Origin: Leguminivora glycinivorella
Lineage: Eukaryota > Arthropoda > Insecta > Lepidoptera > Tortricidae
Reading direction: 5' to 3'
DNA: 64,000 nt
NCBI RefSeq assembly: GCF_023078275.1
Contig: NC_062982.1
Span: forward strand, 3,670,501 to 3,734,500
Shown: positions 10,311-22,101 of the stretch, one piece after another
How positions within the stretch are numbered: position 1 is the stretch's first letter
How the letters are laid out: every line of letters begins with the position of its first letter
Notes under the pieces: generated by a model
Databases searched by the model: none
What the model was told of the DNA's origin: nothing
The model's input: only the letters and a program-made list of their open reading frames with translations
Program-made: the position numbers and the translations under genes

Positions 10311-11419
10311 CTTACACATATTACTATTGTTTTAAATGAAATTCTTGCAATGATTGTAGAATTGTTACACAGCGACCACAGCTTAGGTAGTAGGTACGAA
10401 TATGTATGTATTTTACCTATACAACGTGTTTCCGGTATCACTCAAAACCTCAGACACCCCAACTGATTTTTATTTTTTTAAACTCATCTAATCTGATCTG
10501 ATCTTAATCTGATCGTTACTTTTTTTTTAATTGAATTTTTAATTTTCTGTACAGCTCTACTTGACTTTTAGCTCTACACTCAATAAAATTATTGCTAACT
10601 ACCATCATAAACCATAAGACTATTTATTTGTGTACGTTACTGCAACGACTTAAGGTTTACCAATAGACAGCTAAGATGTCACTGTAAAACACTTTAAAGC
10701 TTTATCACAGTAAACTTGAAATTGGACAGGTAATCGCAGTAAGCAAATTTAAACCCAATATTCAAAATGACAAGGTTGTAATTAGGTACGAGTTCAATTT
10801 GTTATGACTTATGATAAACATTAAGATTAAACTGACAAACAACGTCAAACTAGTAGCGGAAAAAATAATCGTCCAAGTAACCAGCCAGTATTAATACCCC
10901 TAAATACTGAAAAAGGTAAACAACCTCTAGCAATGCGATATACACAATGTTGTATTACGAGTACAATAGAATGGGCACGTAAAAAATAACTAATAATACT
11001 AATTTAAATAAAAATATTACCCCCATCAAGATATAGCTCAATCGATTCTACTCTCGATTCTGAACAAACTGTTTTCAGGTTTTTAGTGTTAAGTGAAACA
11101 CGGTGTATAAATATTTATACTGGGGAAACTTCATACAAACCACATAGCCAGTATCTCGACGCTATGGTCGGTAGGGTAAAAAGTACTTCCTTGCATTATC
11201 GCTTACAATTTTTTCCATTTTGCTTATACTTACTGCAAACGTAAACATATAAAAGGCAAGCAAACAACGATCTTCTTACAGCACATTGAATGTAATAGTT
11301 ATTACGGATGCAGGATACTCGCCAATGCCTACTTAATTCCTTCCCACTGAGCCACCTGCATTTTACACTGCCTAGATATCGATTGCCGACCGATTATTCC
11401 GACCCCAATCCCTATTCGT
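10311..11419. other. No recognisable feature
   Basis: About 1.1 kb of AT-rich sequence with no supported gene or repeat copy. Confidence 0.4.
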
Positions 11420-12264
<845 letters not shown>

Positions 12265-12265
12265 A

Positions 12266-13712
12266 AATTATCATGCTAGGAGGTGAACTTTGAAAAATCC
12301 TTTCTTAGTGCTCCTCTAAGGAACTTTACTTCCGTGTCAATTTGAAATCTCTTGAACCATAAGTAAAGATAAAAACTAAACCTATACTTATGGCTATTTT
12401 GGATATTTTAACCCTATTGCACAACAATAGGGGAGAAAATTTCTTTTGCACCTCATTAGATTTTAAAATCGTTGTATTTATTGTGATCAGCGACCCGATA
12501 AACCATAAAAACGATACCCATATTGTGTTTTTGACTTTACCCCCTTTGCACCCCTTTAGGGGTCAAATTTTCAAAAAAACCTGAAACATGTATTTAGTCA
12601 TATGTCTTTAGGAATCCTCCTGTGAAGTTTCGAATAAAATAGTCAAACTAATCTTGTTTCCCCATACAAACTTTGAACCCCCCATTTCACCCTTTTAAAA
12701 GGAGAATTTTGAAAAATCCTTTCTTAATGCTCCTCTACGCCATATAAGTAACCTATGTGCCAAATTTGAAATCTCTAGGACCAGCGGTTTCGGCTGTGTG
12801 TTGATATGTCAGTTAGTCAGTCAGTCAGTATCTTCTTTTATATATTTTTTGATATTTAAAGTATTTAAACCCCATTGCACTACAACAGGGCAGAAGGTAT
12901 TTCACTTCCGCCTCGTTAGATTTTAAAAGCGTTGTATTTATCGTGATCAGCGACCCGATTAGTCATAAAAACGATACCCATATTGTTTTTTTTACTTTAT
13001 CGCCCCCTTTTCACCCTTTTAGGGGTTAAATTTTCAAAAAACCTGAAACACGTCTTTAGTCATATATTTTTAGAATCTCTCCTGTGAAGTTTCGAATAAA
13101 ACAGTGAAACTAACATTGTTTCCCCATACAAACTTTGAATCCCCATTTAACCCCCTTAGGAGGCGAATTTTGAAAAATTCTTTCTTAGTGCTCCTCTACA
13201 CTATATAAGGAACCTACGTGCCAAATTTGACATCTCTAGGACCAGCGGTTTCGGCTGTGCGTTGACCATTGCACCACAACAGGGGAGAAGGTATTTTACT
13301 TCCGCCTCGTTAGATTTTAAAAACGTTGTCTTTATCATGATCAGCGACCCGATAAACCATAAAAACGATACCCATATTGATATTTTGACTTTATCACCCC
13401 CTTTTCACCCTTTTAGGGGTTAAATTTTCAAAAAACCTGAAACACGTATTCAGTCATATGTCTTAAGGAATGTTCCTGTGAAGTTTCGAATAAAATAGTC
13501 AAACTAATCATGTTTCCCCATACAAACTTTGAACCCCCATTTGACCCCCTTAGGAAGTGAATTTTGGAAAATCCTTTCTTAGTGCTCCTCTACACTATAT
13601 AAGGAACCTACGTGCCAAATTTAAAAGCTCTAGGACCAGCGGTTTCGGCTGTGCGTTGATATGTCAGTCAGTCAGTCAGTCAGTCAGTCAGCTTCTTCTT
13701 TTATATATTTAG
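12266..13712 (+). repeat. Three tandem copies of a 0.4-0.5 kb repeat
   Basis: The block GAAAAATCCTTTCTTAGTGC then TCCTCTA recurs near 12290, 12713, 13172 and 13571. GATCAGCGACCCGAT recurs near 12486, 12945 and 13340, and CCATACAAACTTTGAA near 12663, 13122 and 13518. Copies 1 and 3 end with TCAGTCAGTCAGT runs followed by TTCTTCTTTTATATATTT. Internal phrases such as CACCCTTTTAGGGG are typical of dispersed LINE-associated repeats, but no coding region survives and the class is not certain. Confidence 0.75.
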
Positions 13713-13826
13713 ATGTTTGTTCTGATGCGTAAGCTGACTAGTGCCGTACTGATTAGTGCCTTGTGGTGCATCGGCATCAGAATATCAGTAATGGCGCAAT
13801 TTCATTAATCGTTAACTCGTTCGGTA

Positions 13827-13945
13827 TGCAGCATACGGGGAGTCGCCGCAGGCGAGATAACGACCAATGAAAGTGGTGCAAATTGATTGGTCATTATGTA
13901 GCATACGAGGACTCCCCTCAGGCGAGATAACAACCAATGAAAGTT
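13827..13945 (+). repeat. Two tandem copies, about 73-bp unit
   Basis: GCAGCATACGGGGAGTC then GGCGAGATAACGACCAATGA is repeated as GTAGCATACGAGGACTC then GGCGAGATAACAACCAATGA. Each copy ends AAAGT. Confidence 0.7.
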
Positions 13946-14549
13946 ATTATTACTATTGAATTTCCCGAATGAGGGCCCTGTGGCAAAAATTCAAAGGCAA
14001 AAATCAAAGATAGCGTCTTTAATGTATAGAACATCGGTCCTACGTCCGATATCGGATCGGATAATGTGATAACGCACTATAGCGACTAAGGGAAAACTGA
14101 TGGCAGCAGATTTGCACATGAGCAAGGTTCGCCCATATCCGTAGCGGGGTCCTTGCTAATGAGACCTGTGCCACCACAAAAAAATACCTACTGATTACAG
14201 TTGTAAATTTGTCTTGCCACTCGGTGCCAAAAACGGCAATATAATACGCTCAGCAGATATGGCTACTTGTGACATTTCCTGTGTTACCCGAAGTTGTAAT
14301 TCGCCCGTAACCCACACACCACTAAAATATCTTACCGTATCTACACTTTACCTCATCGGCCGCATCCCAAATACATGAATAAAATGAATATTTCGGGCCG
14401 AATGCAGATTAGCGGCCGCCGCGGACTCATTACGGCCATTACCTGCAACAATAGACACAAAATAAGTTATTTATTTATACAAATACACAATGGATAAGGA
14501 AGGATGGACTCTTTTGTACAATTCAACTTTTACATGTCATAAAACAGCA
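13946..14549. other. No recognisable feature
   Basis: No supported gene or repeat. Confidence 0.4.
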
Positions 14550-14693
14550 CATTACGATACAAGTGCGGAAAGTAGGAAGGTCGAAACGAGTGGAGATTAA
14601 TTAAAACATGACCGAAGGCAGTGTTTTAATTCGAGACGAGTTACGAATTTCCTTTTCGCACGTGTATCGTACGACGTTTGTCAGTACAGGTGG
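14550..14693 (+). repeat. Family J repeat
   Basis: CATTACGATACAAGTGCGG, CGAAACGAGTGGAGAT, ACGAGTTACGAATTTCC and CGCACGTGTATCGTACGACG match the tandem copies inside the hAT element at 44459-44920. It is an imperfect inverted repeat with ends CGATACAAGTGCG and CGCACGTGTATCG. Confidence 0.75.
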
Positions 14694-15237
14694 TACTGAA
14701 GATCTACATAAAAAATTACCTACTTCTCGCACTAAAAAAAATAGTTCATCTCCGTTGTCATAATAACAATAATTTATTAAAATAAAATCTTCATAACCTT
14801 TATATCAAAGTGCAAAACTAAAAAGTCAAACAAACATTTTCTCTACAAAAATCTAATTATATAATAGTGACAGAAACAACAAATTAAAAAGAAAATCGTG
14901 TCTTCTGTAAGCAGTGTGGACGCTTCTAGAGAATTCTAGAATTTTCTAGAGCGAGCCAATTTGTGTCTGCGCTTGCGTTGTTTGATATTAAAAATCCCTC
15001 AACTGTGTACGAATTATATTATTATCGCAGTAAACTTTTATAAACAGTAACAGTATTTGTGTGTTCGATATGAGATTGACATGTCATAGTTTTGACATTT
15101 AGTAAAGTTAATTGTAAAGCCCGTTTCTCAACAGCAATTGATGTAACATCTATCGCAGGTGTATGGTGTTTTTCAGAAAAAGCGTTTTAGAGTAAAGCGA
15201 ACAGGTGCGCGGACAACAACAACTTCATACATTATTG
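14694..15237. other. No recognisable feature
   Basis: AT-rich, no supported gene. Two short TCTAGAGAATTCTAGA-type palindromic words occur near 14925-14950. Confidence 0.4.
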
Positions 15238-15560
15238 GCCATTTTTTTTTCAAAGTTGTGCACTCCACATTTTTTGTAACATGGGTCTTTTTTACGCGAT
15301 TAATACTCAGAATCGCGAGCTCTTTCGATCATGATAGGAGAAAAATATTCCCAAGATTTCCATACATTTTTTCGAACCTTCCATTCCGTTACCGCCATAC
15401 AAAATATAGGAAAAAATGGTAACGGATTGGGAAAAAAACCTTGGGACACTTTTTATCTCGTATAAGAATTGAAAAAGCTCGTCATGCTGAGTGGAAACCA
15501 CATAAAAGTTTCCAAATCCAAAAAAAGTGGGCTGGACAACTTTGAAAAAAAAAATGGCCC
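15238..15560. mobile_element. TIR element, 323 bp
   Basis: GGCCATTTTTTTTTCAAAGT then TGTGCACTCCACATTTTTT on the left is mirrored by AAAAAAAGTGGGCTGGACAA then CTTTGAAAAAAAAAATGGCC on the right. Two open frames on opposite strands both encode parts of the TIR and are not genes. Confidence 0.75.
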
Positions 15561-15595
15561 TAATAGCCGTGCGGGTCACTCTGTGCGGTCGGTCC

Positions 15596-15845
15596 GCGTG
15601 GCACTAAAACCACAGCATAATAAAGAGTACTATCGTACAGTATGGCCACTCCCGCTCCCCGCTGAAAGTGCCGCCCACCCCGTCTCGGTTACCTCACAGT
15701 TACCGCCTGTCAAAAACGCGAACAGTCGACCTGTCATATTTCACTCATACAAGTATAGTACGGGTTCACCTACACGAGCTTAGACTGTGTGCTAGGAACG
15801 CGCCCCTTTCATATATTTGATCGCCAGTGTCCGAGGTGTGCTAAA
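15596..15845 (+). repeat. Dispersed repeat family I, best copy
   Basis: Order of words: AATAAAGAGTACTATCGTAC, CAGTATGGCCACTCCCGCTC, GGTTACCTCACAGTTACCGC, AACAGTCGACCTGTCATATT, GTGTGCTAGGAACGCGCC, and TATTTGATCGCCAGTGTCCG. Other copies are at 26298-26498 plus 26984-27012 (split), 32208-32945 (split, reversed) and 60275-60495 (reversed). Comparing copies gives the uninterrupted sequence for two younger insertions. No coding sequence is supported. Confidence 0.8.
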
Positions 15846-16974
15846 ACCAGCCTTAATTTCCCTTCACACTGTATTCATACAATACTAGCAAACGCATTAG
15901 AAGGGTTAACTATTATAATACAGTTCATTAGCGAACAAAATGGGGTTCCGCGGGTGCCCTTTTGGAACCCTCCCTGTAATAACTGTAACTGTTCCTGTTA
16001 CGTTATAAGGCATAATGAGGGTTCGTCTTTTAATGTAATATCCTGCGGAACCGTCCGTTGTATTGTGCGTTTAAAATAAGGGTATTTCTGTGTGGATACC
16101 TTTATAGTAAGTATAAATTAGAAGCTAAAATATACTCAAAGGTATAAATCGGTTTAAAAATGGGTATGGTTTCACGACTAGTTTTCATTGTCCTATCATT
16201 ATTTTATGATAGTTAACTTGCTAAGTTTATCAACTAAAATAATCCACCTACCAATGATGTTTGTTACCATGCTATACTTCTTATTACTTAACTAGTGAAG
16301 TATAAGTTATACCAGAGTGCACTATTTAATCCTGGAATTTAATAAAAAGTGATTTTTATTTATTTATACATGTTAGGTACGAGTAATTAATCCTCATGAA
16401 ACACAAAAAAAACGATTACTAATACATCCATTATCAATTATTCATATCAATAAAAAAAAAATTTACCGTAACATTAACATTACATGCCAGAAATATAAAG
16501 AGTTAAATTTTCTTTAAACTACGCACCTAATTAAAATTAATCCCAAAATTAAATTATAATACATATAATTGGACCCAATTCAATTTCAATAACTATAATT
16601 ATATAATGACCCCATTCAATAATTTATCAAATGCCCTTACCGGGATTCGATCTCAGGACCACAATTATTTAAAGCAAAAAATACATCATATTTTAATTAT
16701 GTCATAAACACTACTGATACAATCAGTGTACTGTCGGCAACATTAGTTCCCGTAATGTCTCAGGTACAGTCAGCTGCAACCGTAAAGATAAAAACTCCCG
16801 CGGAATAAAAATGTTTTCACGGTTATTGCGATTCTAATAGGCGGGTTCCAGTCTCACTTCGAACTTTGGAAAAACTTGGAAATATTAAAGAGAAATATGC
16901 GAGAGGGCTGAGCTCCGTAATTTATGTATTTGCACTTGTTGGAGTGTTTTTCACTTAATCGCGATTATTACACA
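15846..16974. other. Mostly unannotated; short SINE C head fragment
   Basis: At 16622-16662, ATGCCCTTACCGGGATTCGA then TCTCAGGACCAC is the reverse of the SINE family C head (TCCCGGTAAGGGCAT). The rest is AT-rich with no supported gene. Confidence 0.45.
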
Positions 16975-17335
16975 TAATTATTTTTTTTAAATCGGGGCTT
17001 AATCGCGTATGAATACATATTAAACTGACCTCCAACGTTTCAGGGACGGCGTCGTCCCCGTGGTCTCGGAGAAGACTGGCTTGAAATGACATCAACACCT
17101 TCTGACAGCCGCGCGAGTTTTTGGAACTACCCGCACTTGGTTTTGATTAATAATTATGTGTAATAATCGTGAAAGTTTAAATCAGTGTTTGTGTTTTTTT
17201 ATATTGATTTAGACTAACACGATTTGCACTCATAATTTTAGAACAAAACGGGACTTAATCGCGTAAACACTTACATTCATGTAAGTGTTTACGCGATTAA
17301 GTCCCGTTTTGTTCTAAAATTATGTGTTTTTTTAC
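16975..17335. repeat. Family L repeat carrying a 94-bp palindrome
   Basis: The words GGGGCTTAATCGCGTATGAA (17000), CACATAATTATT, GTAATAATCGTGAAAGTTTA (17160) and GGGACTTAATCGCGTAAACA (17251) define a repeat also found at 28093-28216. In this copy the segment around CGGGACTTAATCGCG is present in both orientations, as the palindrome at 17231-17324. Confidence 0.6.
17231..17324. repeat. Near-perfect palindrome, 46-bp arms, 2-nt loop
   Basis: The left arm runs from CATAATTTTAGAACAAAACG to AAACACTTACAT, then TC, then the right arm from ATGTAAGTGTTT to CGTTTTGTTCTAAAATTATG. By eye the arms are complementary throughout. Such a structure can extrude as a cruciform and can arise by short-range inverted duplication. 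Confidence 0.85.
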
Positions 17336-17725
17336 TTGGATTTGGAGAACATGCAAAATCTTTACTATAAATACGAGGTAAATATCATATTTGCTAGTTA
17401 AAAAACATATCTAAACAAAAAAGTAGTCAAGCTATTTTTTGTGAAAATTCAGTTAAACCATAAAGCGTACAAAGTGAGATGTCAGAATATAACGTATTTT
17501 TCTTTATGTACGGTACAAGTATTGTATGTCTAAAATAACTTAAATGAGTCCCAATACATATAAGAAACTGGAACAAACAATAGGTAATAGCAAAGTCATC
17601 CCTTAATCTTTCATTTTTCTTCTTAAATTTTGCCCTGTAGTTTAAAACACTAAATATGTGTATGATATGACAATATCTATAAGTAAAAAAAATCTATCCT
17701 ATATATTTCACATTTGTGAGCAACA
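17336..17725. other. No recognisable feature
   Basis: AT-rich, no supported gene. Confidence 0.4.
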
Positions 17726-17895
17726 TCCACCCATACTAATATTATAAATGGGAAACTGTGTGTGTCTGTTTGTTTGTTCGTCTTTCACGGCAAATCGGAG
17801 CGACGTGATTTTTAAGTGAAGATAGTTGAAGTGACGGAGAGTGACATAGGCTACTTTTTGTCTCTTTCTAACGCGAAGCCGCGTGCAAAAGCTAG
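17726..17895 (+). mobile_element. Short non-autonomous Helitron-like element
   Basis: It begins TCCACCCATACTAATATTAT and ends GCGTGCAAAAGCTAG, preceded by A and followed by T. A TC 5' end, a CTAG (CTRR-type) 3' end, a GC-rich hairpin just before it and insertion between A and T are hallmarks of Helitrons. The hairpin here has lost part of its left side (GCGAAGCCGCG). Minus-strand open frames across it are artefacts. Confidence 0.7.
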
Positions 17896-18154
17896 TATAG
17901 TATAATAAAGACACAATATAAAGTAACAACACAGCGTATACACTAACAACTGTCACATAAACTCAGTGTCTGCGCAATACCGGGACACAAATGTCGTACT
18001 GTTCATATTACACCTGCACTTGTCTTCGCGAATGTACGAAAAGGTAACTGAGTTGCTAAATTAAATTGTGATTAAATTTATTCCTATTTGAATTAATATA
18101 TCTGTACGATTTTCTCACGTGTAAATAAGTCGAATAACGCTTGAATGATATATG

Positions 18155-18290
18155 AATCCATACTAAAATTATAAATGGGAAAGTGTGTGTGTCTGTTTTT
18201 TTTTCCGTCTTTCATGGCAAAATGGAGTGACGAATTGACGTGATTTTTTAAGTGGACATAGTTGAAGGGTTTGGGACTGTCATGGGACTG
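18155..18290 (+). mobile_element. Helitron-like element, 3' truncated
   Basis: TCCATACTAAAATTATAAAT to AGTTGAAGGG matches the other copies. The 3' hairpin and CTAG end are missing; the sequence passes into family A at about 18291. Confidence 0.7.
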
Positions 18291-18770
18291 ACATTTTTTT
18301 TTTTTATACTACGTCGGTGGCAAACAAGTATACGGTCCGCCTGATGTAAAGCGGTCACCGTAACCTATGGACGCCTGCAACTCAAACAGTGTCACATGCG
18401 CGTTGCCACCCTATTAGAAACTTGTACACTCCCTTTTGCTGTGTTAAGTACACAGCAAAAAGGAGTGTACAAGTTCCAAGGAGGGTTCGGGTTGCCGACG
18501 ACTCAAAGGACAATAGACGGAACAAGTTAGTTCCGTAAGTCCTCCCGTCATCAGCACACCGCACCCTCGTTGAGCTCTGGCAGCCTTACTCACCGGCAGG
18601 AACACAACACTATGAGTAGGGTCTAGTGCTATTTGGCTGCGGTCTTCTGTAAGGCGGAGGTACTTCCCCAGTTGGGCTCTGCTCTAGATTCGAGCGAGAC
18701 GATATCCGCTGTGCTGTGCCCTACCACACAAAGCGGAATATCATTCGCTATGCCCTACCTCCTACTAACC
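18291..18770 (-). repeat. Dispersed repeat family A, long reversed copy
   Basis: From TTTTTTATACTACGTCGGTG through GGCGTCCATAGGT (reversed), a self-complementary stretch built on AAACTTGTACACTCC / GGAGTGTACAAGTT around 18418-18476, then GGGTTGCCGACGACTCAAAG and CACACCGCACCCTCGTTGAG. The 29240-29565 copy has the same order in the other direction. The extra 5' part (18600-18770) contains GCTCTAGATTCGAGCGAGAC and CCGCTGTGCTGTGCCCTACC. The poly-T at 18291 is its A-tail. Confidence 0.7.
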
Positions 18771-18993
18771 CCCCACTTCCCTAAAATGAGGAATGGAAGT
18801 TTCTACGGAGCATTCCGCAATTTTAGAATGTAACGCGCGAAGCCGTAGTAACGTATAAATATGTCTAATGCTGAGCTTATATTCAACATAGATAAGTAAG
18901 TACCCGCTTTAATAATTTTGATGTGTGCGAGTCCCAAAAACGTTTTATAATTAGAAATGTACTCGTAATGAGATTTTATTATTAGGTGTCTAA

Positions 18994-19172
18994 TCCATAC
19001 TAACATTATAAACGGGAAAGTGTGTGTGTCTGTTTGTTTGTCCGTCTGTCACGGCAAAACGGAGCGACGAATTGACGTGATTTTTTTAGTGGAGATAGTT
19101 GAAGGGATGGAGAATGACGTGGGCTACTTTTTGTCTCTTTCTAACACGAGCGAAGCCGCGGGCAAAAGCTAG
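18994..19172 (+). mobile_element. Non-autonomous Helitron-like element, complete
   Basis: It is 179 bp from TCCATACTAACATTATAAAC to GCAAAAGCTAG, between A and T. The hairpin-forming CACGAGCGAAGCCGCGGGC lies just before the 3' end. It contains GTGTGTGTCTGTTTGTTTGT and CACGGCAAAACGGAGCGACG, shared by every copy in the window. There is no coding capacity. Confidence 0.75.
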
Positions 19173-19949
19173 TAATATCATAAAGCACAGATACTAATAC
19201 AAGTTACAATTTATTAGGTAACTATAATGGAGTTGACATTTTCTACGTAAAAAAAAATCCTTTATCCTACGCATTAGACTTGATTAAGTCATTTTTACAA
19301 TACCAAAGAATGTTATTAAATATCACATTTTCCAAGCGAAAAGATATCATTTTAAATGATAATATTTCTGGCAGAAAAACAGCCGACTTCACCCAATATC
19401 AGATGATATCTGAACTTAATATCCTGTGCGAAGATTTCACATTTCAAGCCTTCTTTAGTTTTTAAGGTTCCGTAGAGATGTGAACTTTTAAAACAAAGTA
19501 CTTTTTAAAACAATATTAGGCTACTGACTCGTATCGAATTTGGCACAATAAATGATTGTCTTCTGTAGTATTTCACATAAAAAAAAAATATATATTTATA
19601 GATTTTTATTTTGGCCACCGAAAACGCTGTCAGCTATGTAGTGACGTAATCGAATTCTAATTTACTTCATGACATAATGAACTTTATACCTCATACTCAA
19701 AAGTCAGAAAATGTTGTTTTCGAATAGAATGACCTGATGCACAGATAATCTATAGATGATAATCTATACATGACTGTGTTGTTTTCGCCTGATTACGTAA
19801 AATAATACTTTAAAAATATTTTTTGCTTTTTAGGTCATAATAAAATATGGTACCTACCGAAATTAACCGAAATAATATATTATATTTCGGTTAATTCTAC
19901 AGTACTTAATTATATAAGACGGACTTTAAAAAAGGGTCAAGTAGCCTAG
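19173..19949. other. No recognisable feature
   Basis: AT-rich with no supported gene. A small inverted repeat, ATTAACCGAAATAATA / TATTTCGGTTAAT, lies at 19861-19895. Confidence 0.4.
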
Positions 19950-20099
19950 GGATCATCCACATATTACGTCACACCAAATTTCAGGTTTTTGGACCCCCCC
20001 CCCCCCTATGTCACGCTTTTTTGTATCCCTTTAACAGGGATTGTCACATTTAGTATGACCCCCCCCCTTACACTGTGACGTAATATATGGATGACGCCC
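19950..20099. mobile_element. 150-bp MITE
   Basis: GGGATCATCCACATATTACG then TCAC on the left is mirrored by GTGACGTAATATATGGATGA then CGCCC on the right, with TA on both outer sides. C-rich runs (13 C near 19996, 9 C near 20060) lie inside. Confidence 0.7.
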
Positions 20100-20504
20100 T
20101 ATTGTCATTATTGAGGAATAGGCCACAGGCAATTGAAATGTCTGCGTCTTTTGTAAACTAGTATTTTCACTCCACACTTGTATATCTCATACGGTTTTCT
20201 GCATTTTCCGAAGCTCGTTACTTTGTGGCTGTCCAATAGTATAAATAATCTAAAATGACACATCTCAAAATGTAAAATGTATTCTGACGGAATAAAGTTC
20301 AAGACGGTTTGAACTATAGCTAATGGTAGTTAGGTCCTTTTGGAACAAGTTGCAGTTTCTTTGACTTTGACGAAAACATTCCGATCCTAAGCTTAGCTTT
20401 AGCCACTTGTTCCACCAAAAGCTAGTAAGCTATGAGCTATCGGCAATAGAAACGAACAACAGATAGTCGCCCCCGTGTAAATCGCTCGGCGACGAAATTT
20501 AACT
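20100..20504. other. No recognisable feature
   Basis: No supported gene or repeat. Confidence 0.4.
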
Positions 20505-20640
20505 TTTTTTTTTTAATTTATTTATTTAAAGGTAACATACATTTTACATTTTTAAAGTTTCTCGCCAAACTGCTCATGCAGTTTGTTGGCGAGACAGCGC
20601 TCATTATTTACAAAGGTATGTACCGTTCTTAAGTTGCTAT
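20505..20640 (-). repeat. LINE-like 3' end, truncated
   Basis: TTTTTTTTTTAATTTATTTA then TTTAAAGGTAACATACATTT reads in reverse as an A-rich tail. TTCTCGCCAAACTGC and GCAGTTTGTTGGCGAGA form a stem-loop at about 20560-20594. The DIRS element begins at 20641. Confidence 0.4.
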
Positions 20641-20696
20641 AATAGATAATCAAACGAACTTACCTGTAAGTGATGTTCGATGACTATTAAACGATG

Positions 20697-20829
20697 TGAT
20701 TCGCCCGAGTGATTACACTATACTTTACATGTAGTAGCACGCGAATGTGCTGCCATCGTACACAATTTTAGAGTAACATTTTTAACAAAAAAATATCTCG
20801 CCTAAATTGGGGGTATTTCATACACGTTT
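20697..20829. repeat. DIRS left inverted terminal repeat
   Basis: GTGATTCGCCCGAGTGATTA to CCTAAATTGGGGGTATTTCA then TACACGTTT. It is nearly identical, inverted, to 26062-26190. The outer few bases differ (CGAG versus TTCG around the GTGATTCGCCC word). Confidence 0.9.
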
Positions 20830-20917
20830 CTTATAAAAAAGGCCATCAAATACGTGTGCTATTTCGTGACCAATTGGGTAGAATCTGGAGCTTGACCAGT
20901 TCGGGTCAGGGAGGGTT

Positions 20918-21041
20918 GTAATCACTCGGGCGAATCACATCGTTTAATAGTCATCGAACATCACTTACAGGTAAGTTCGTTTGATTATCTATTAAACTTC
21001 TGTGATTCGCCCTTCGTGATTACACTATACTTTACATGTAG
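20918..21041. repeat. DIRS internal complementary region
   Basis: 20918-20993 is complementary to 20641-20716 and 20991-21041 is complementary to 26157-26207, overlapping by the bases ATT. In DIRS elements this region is thought to template joining of the two cDNA ends into a circle. Its proximity to the left end also gives a 76-bp-arm hairpin with a 201-nt spacer. Confidence 0.9.
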
Positions 21042-21145
21042 ATGTTTAGAGTTACACGAAATAGCAGATTAAATGAAACATGTATGTTTGAAAAATATAA
21101 ATAAAACAAACGTTTACGTCAGTTTAACTGTAATCAACAGACACT

Positions 21146-22101
21146 TCAATTATTATTACCATGTAATATTGTACGAGCAAATACTTCGGACGAGTCCGCC
21201 AGAACATCTCTATTATAGAACCTAGCGAACGTCAAGGAATTATCTGACCAACCGGCGGTCTTCTTAATCAGTTCTATATTAACCCCGAGCCGGTTGGCTG
21301 CTGACGTACTTGCGTGTCTCGTACTATGCGATTTGAAGATCGATGTATCAATACCACTCTCGAGCAAAGTGGTTTTGATCCATCGACTCAAGGTCTGTGA
21401 ACACACTTTTCTAAATGGTTTTTTAAAACTTGTAAAAGAAAATCACAATCGCTTGGGCGATTGGTAGATGAGACAACCAAATAACGTTCTAAAGTCCTTG
21501 CAGGACAAATTGACTGATTTTCATCGAAATAAGGCAGAATCAGTTTTGGCTGAATGCGATTAACTGCGGATGTCTTAATCTTATCTGTAATGTTAATAAT
21601 ATATTTCTTATTACATTTATGAATATTACTTAGCTTGATTAACGATAAGGTTTGCACACGGTGTGCCGTAACTAATGCCAAAATAGTTATTAACTTCCTA
21701 GAAAGATGCTCGTAAGAAAGGCTTTCATTTGGATACCAACAACTTAAATGATTAAGAACGATTGAAGGGTCCCAAGTAAAATCATATCGTGGATTTGGAG
21801 ACCGCAGTTTGTATACTCCCGTCATAAAACGTTTCACAGTTGGATTATTTATAACATTATTATTCAATATTAATGACAAAACTGCTTTCGCAGTATTAAT
21901 TGATCCAAATTGACAACCTTGATTAAAAAGTAATGTGAAATAATCTAATACTTCTGCTACGCCGACATCAAAAATATCATAACATTTTTCCTTACAAAAT
22001 ATATACCATTTCTTTAAATAACAATTATATTGCTTAAGTGTGGTTTCTGTAAGTGACGCTAGCATGATGTCTGCCGCTTCTGCAGGAGTGCCTTGCCTCA
22101 T
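21146..22101 (-). pseudogene. DIRS tyrosine recombinase, one frameshift
   Basis: It starts with ATG at 22101, overlapping the Pol stop by four bases (ATGA). The N-terminal part is helix-rich, as in core-binding domains. The first catalytic arginine is likely in TAHRVQTLSL. After 21425 the frame moves, and the C-terminal part continues in a different frame with the HxxR motif (HSTRHAST), the WSD block (AGWSDNSLTF) and the nucleophilic tyrosine in ARFYNRDV. The break lies at a six-base A-run on the coding strand (21419-21424); one extra A would reconnect the frames. The role is insertion of the circular DNA intermediate. Either a real inactivating change or a homopolymer error is possible. Confidence 0.85.

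Noticed and set aside
15307..15579. 90-codon minus-strand frame
   Set aside because: It spans the TIR element 15238-15560, and its ends are the two inverted repeats.
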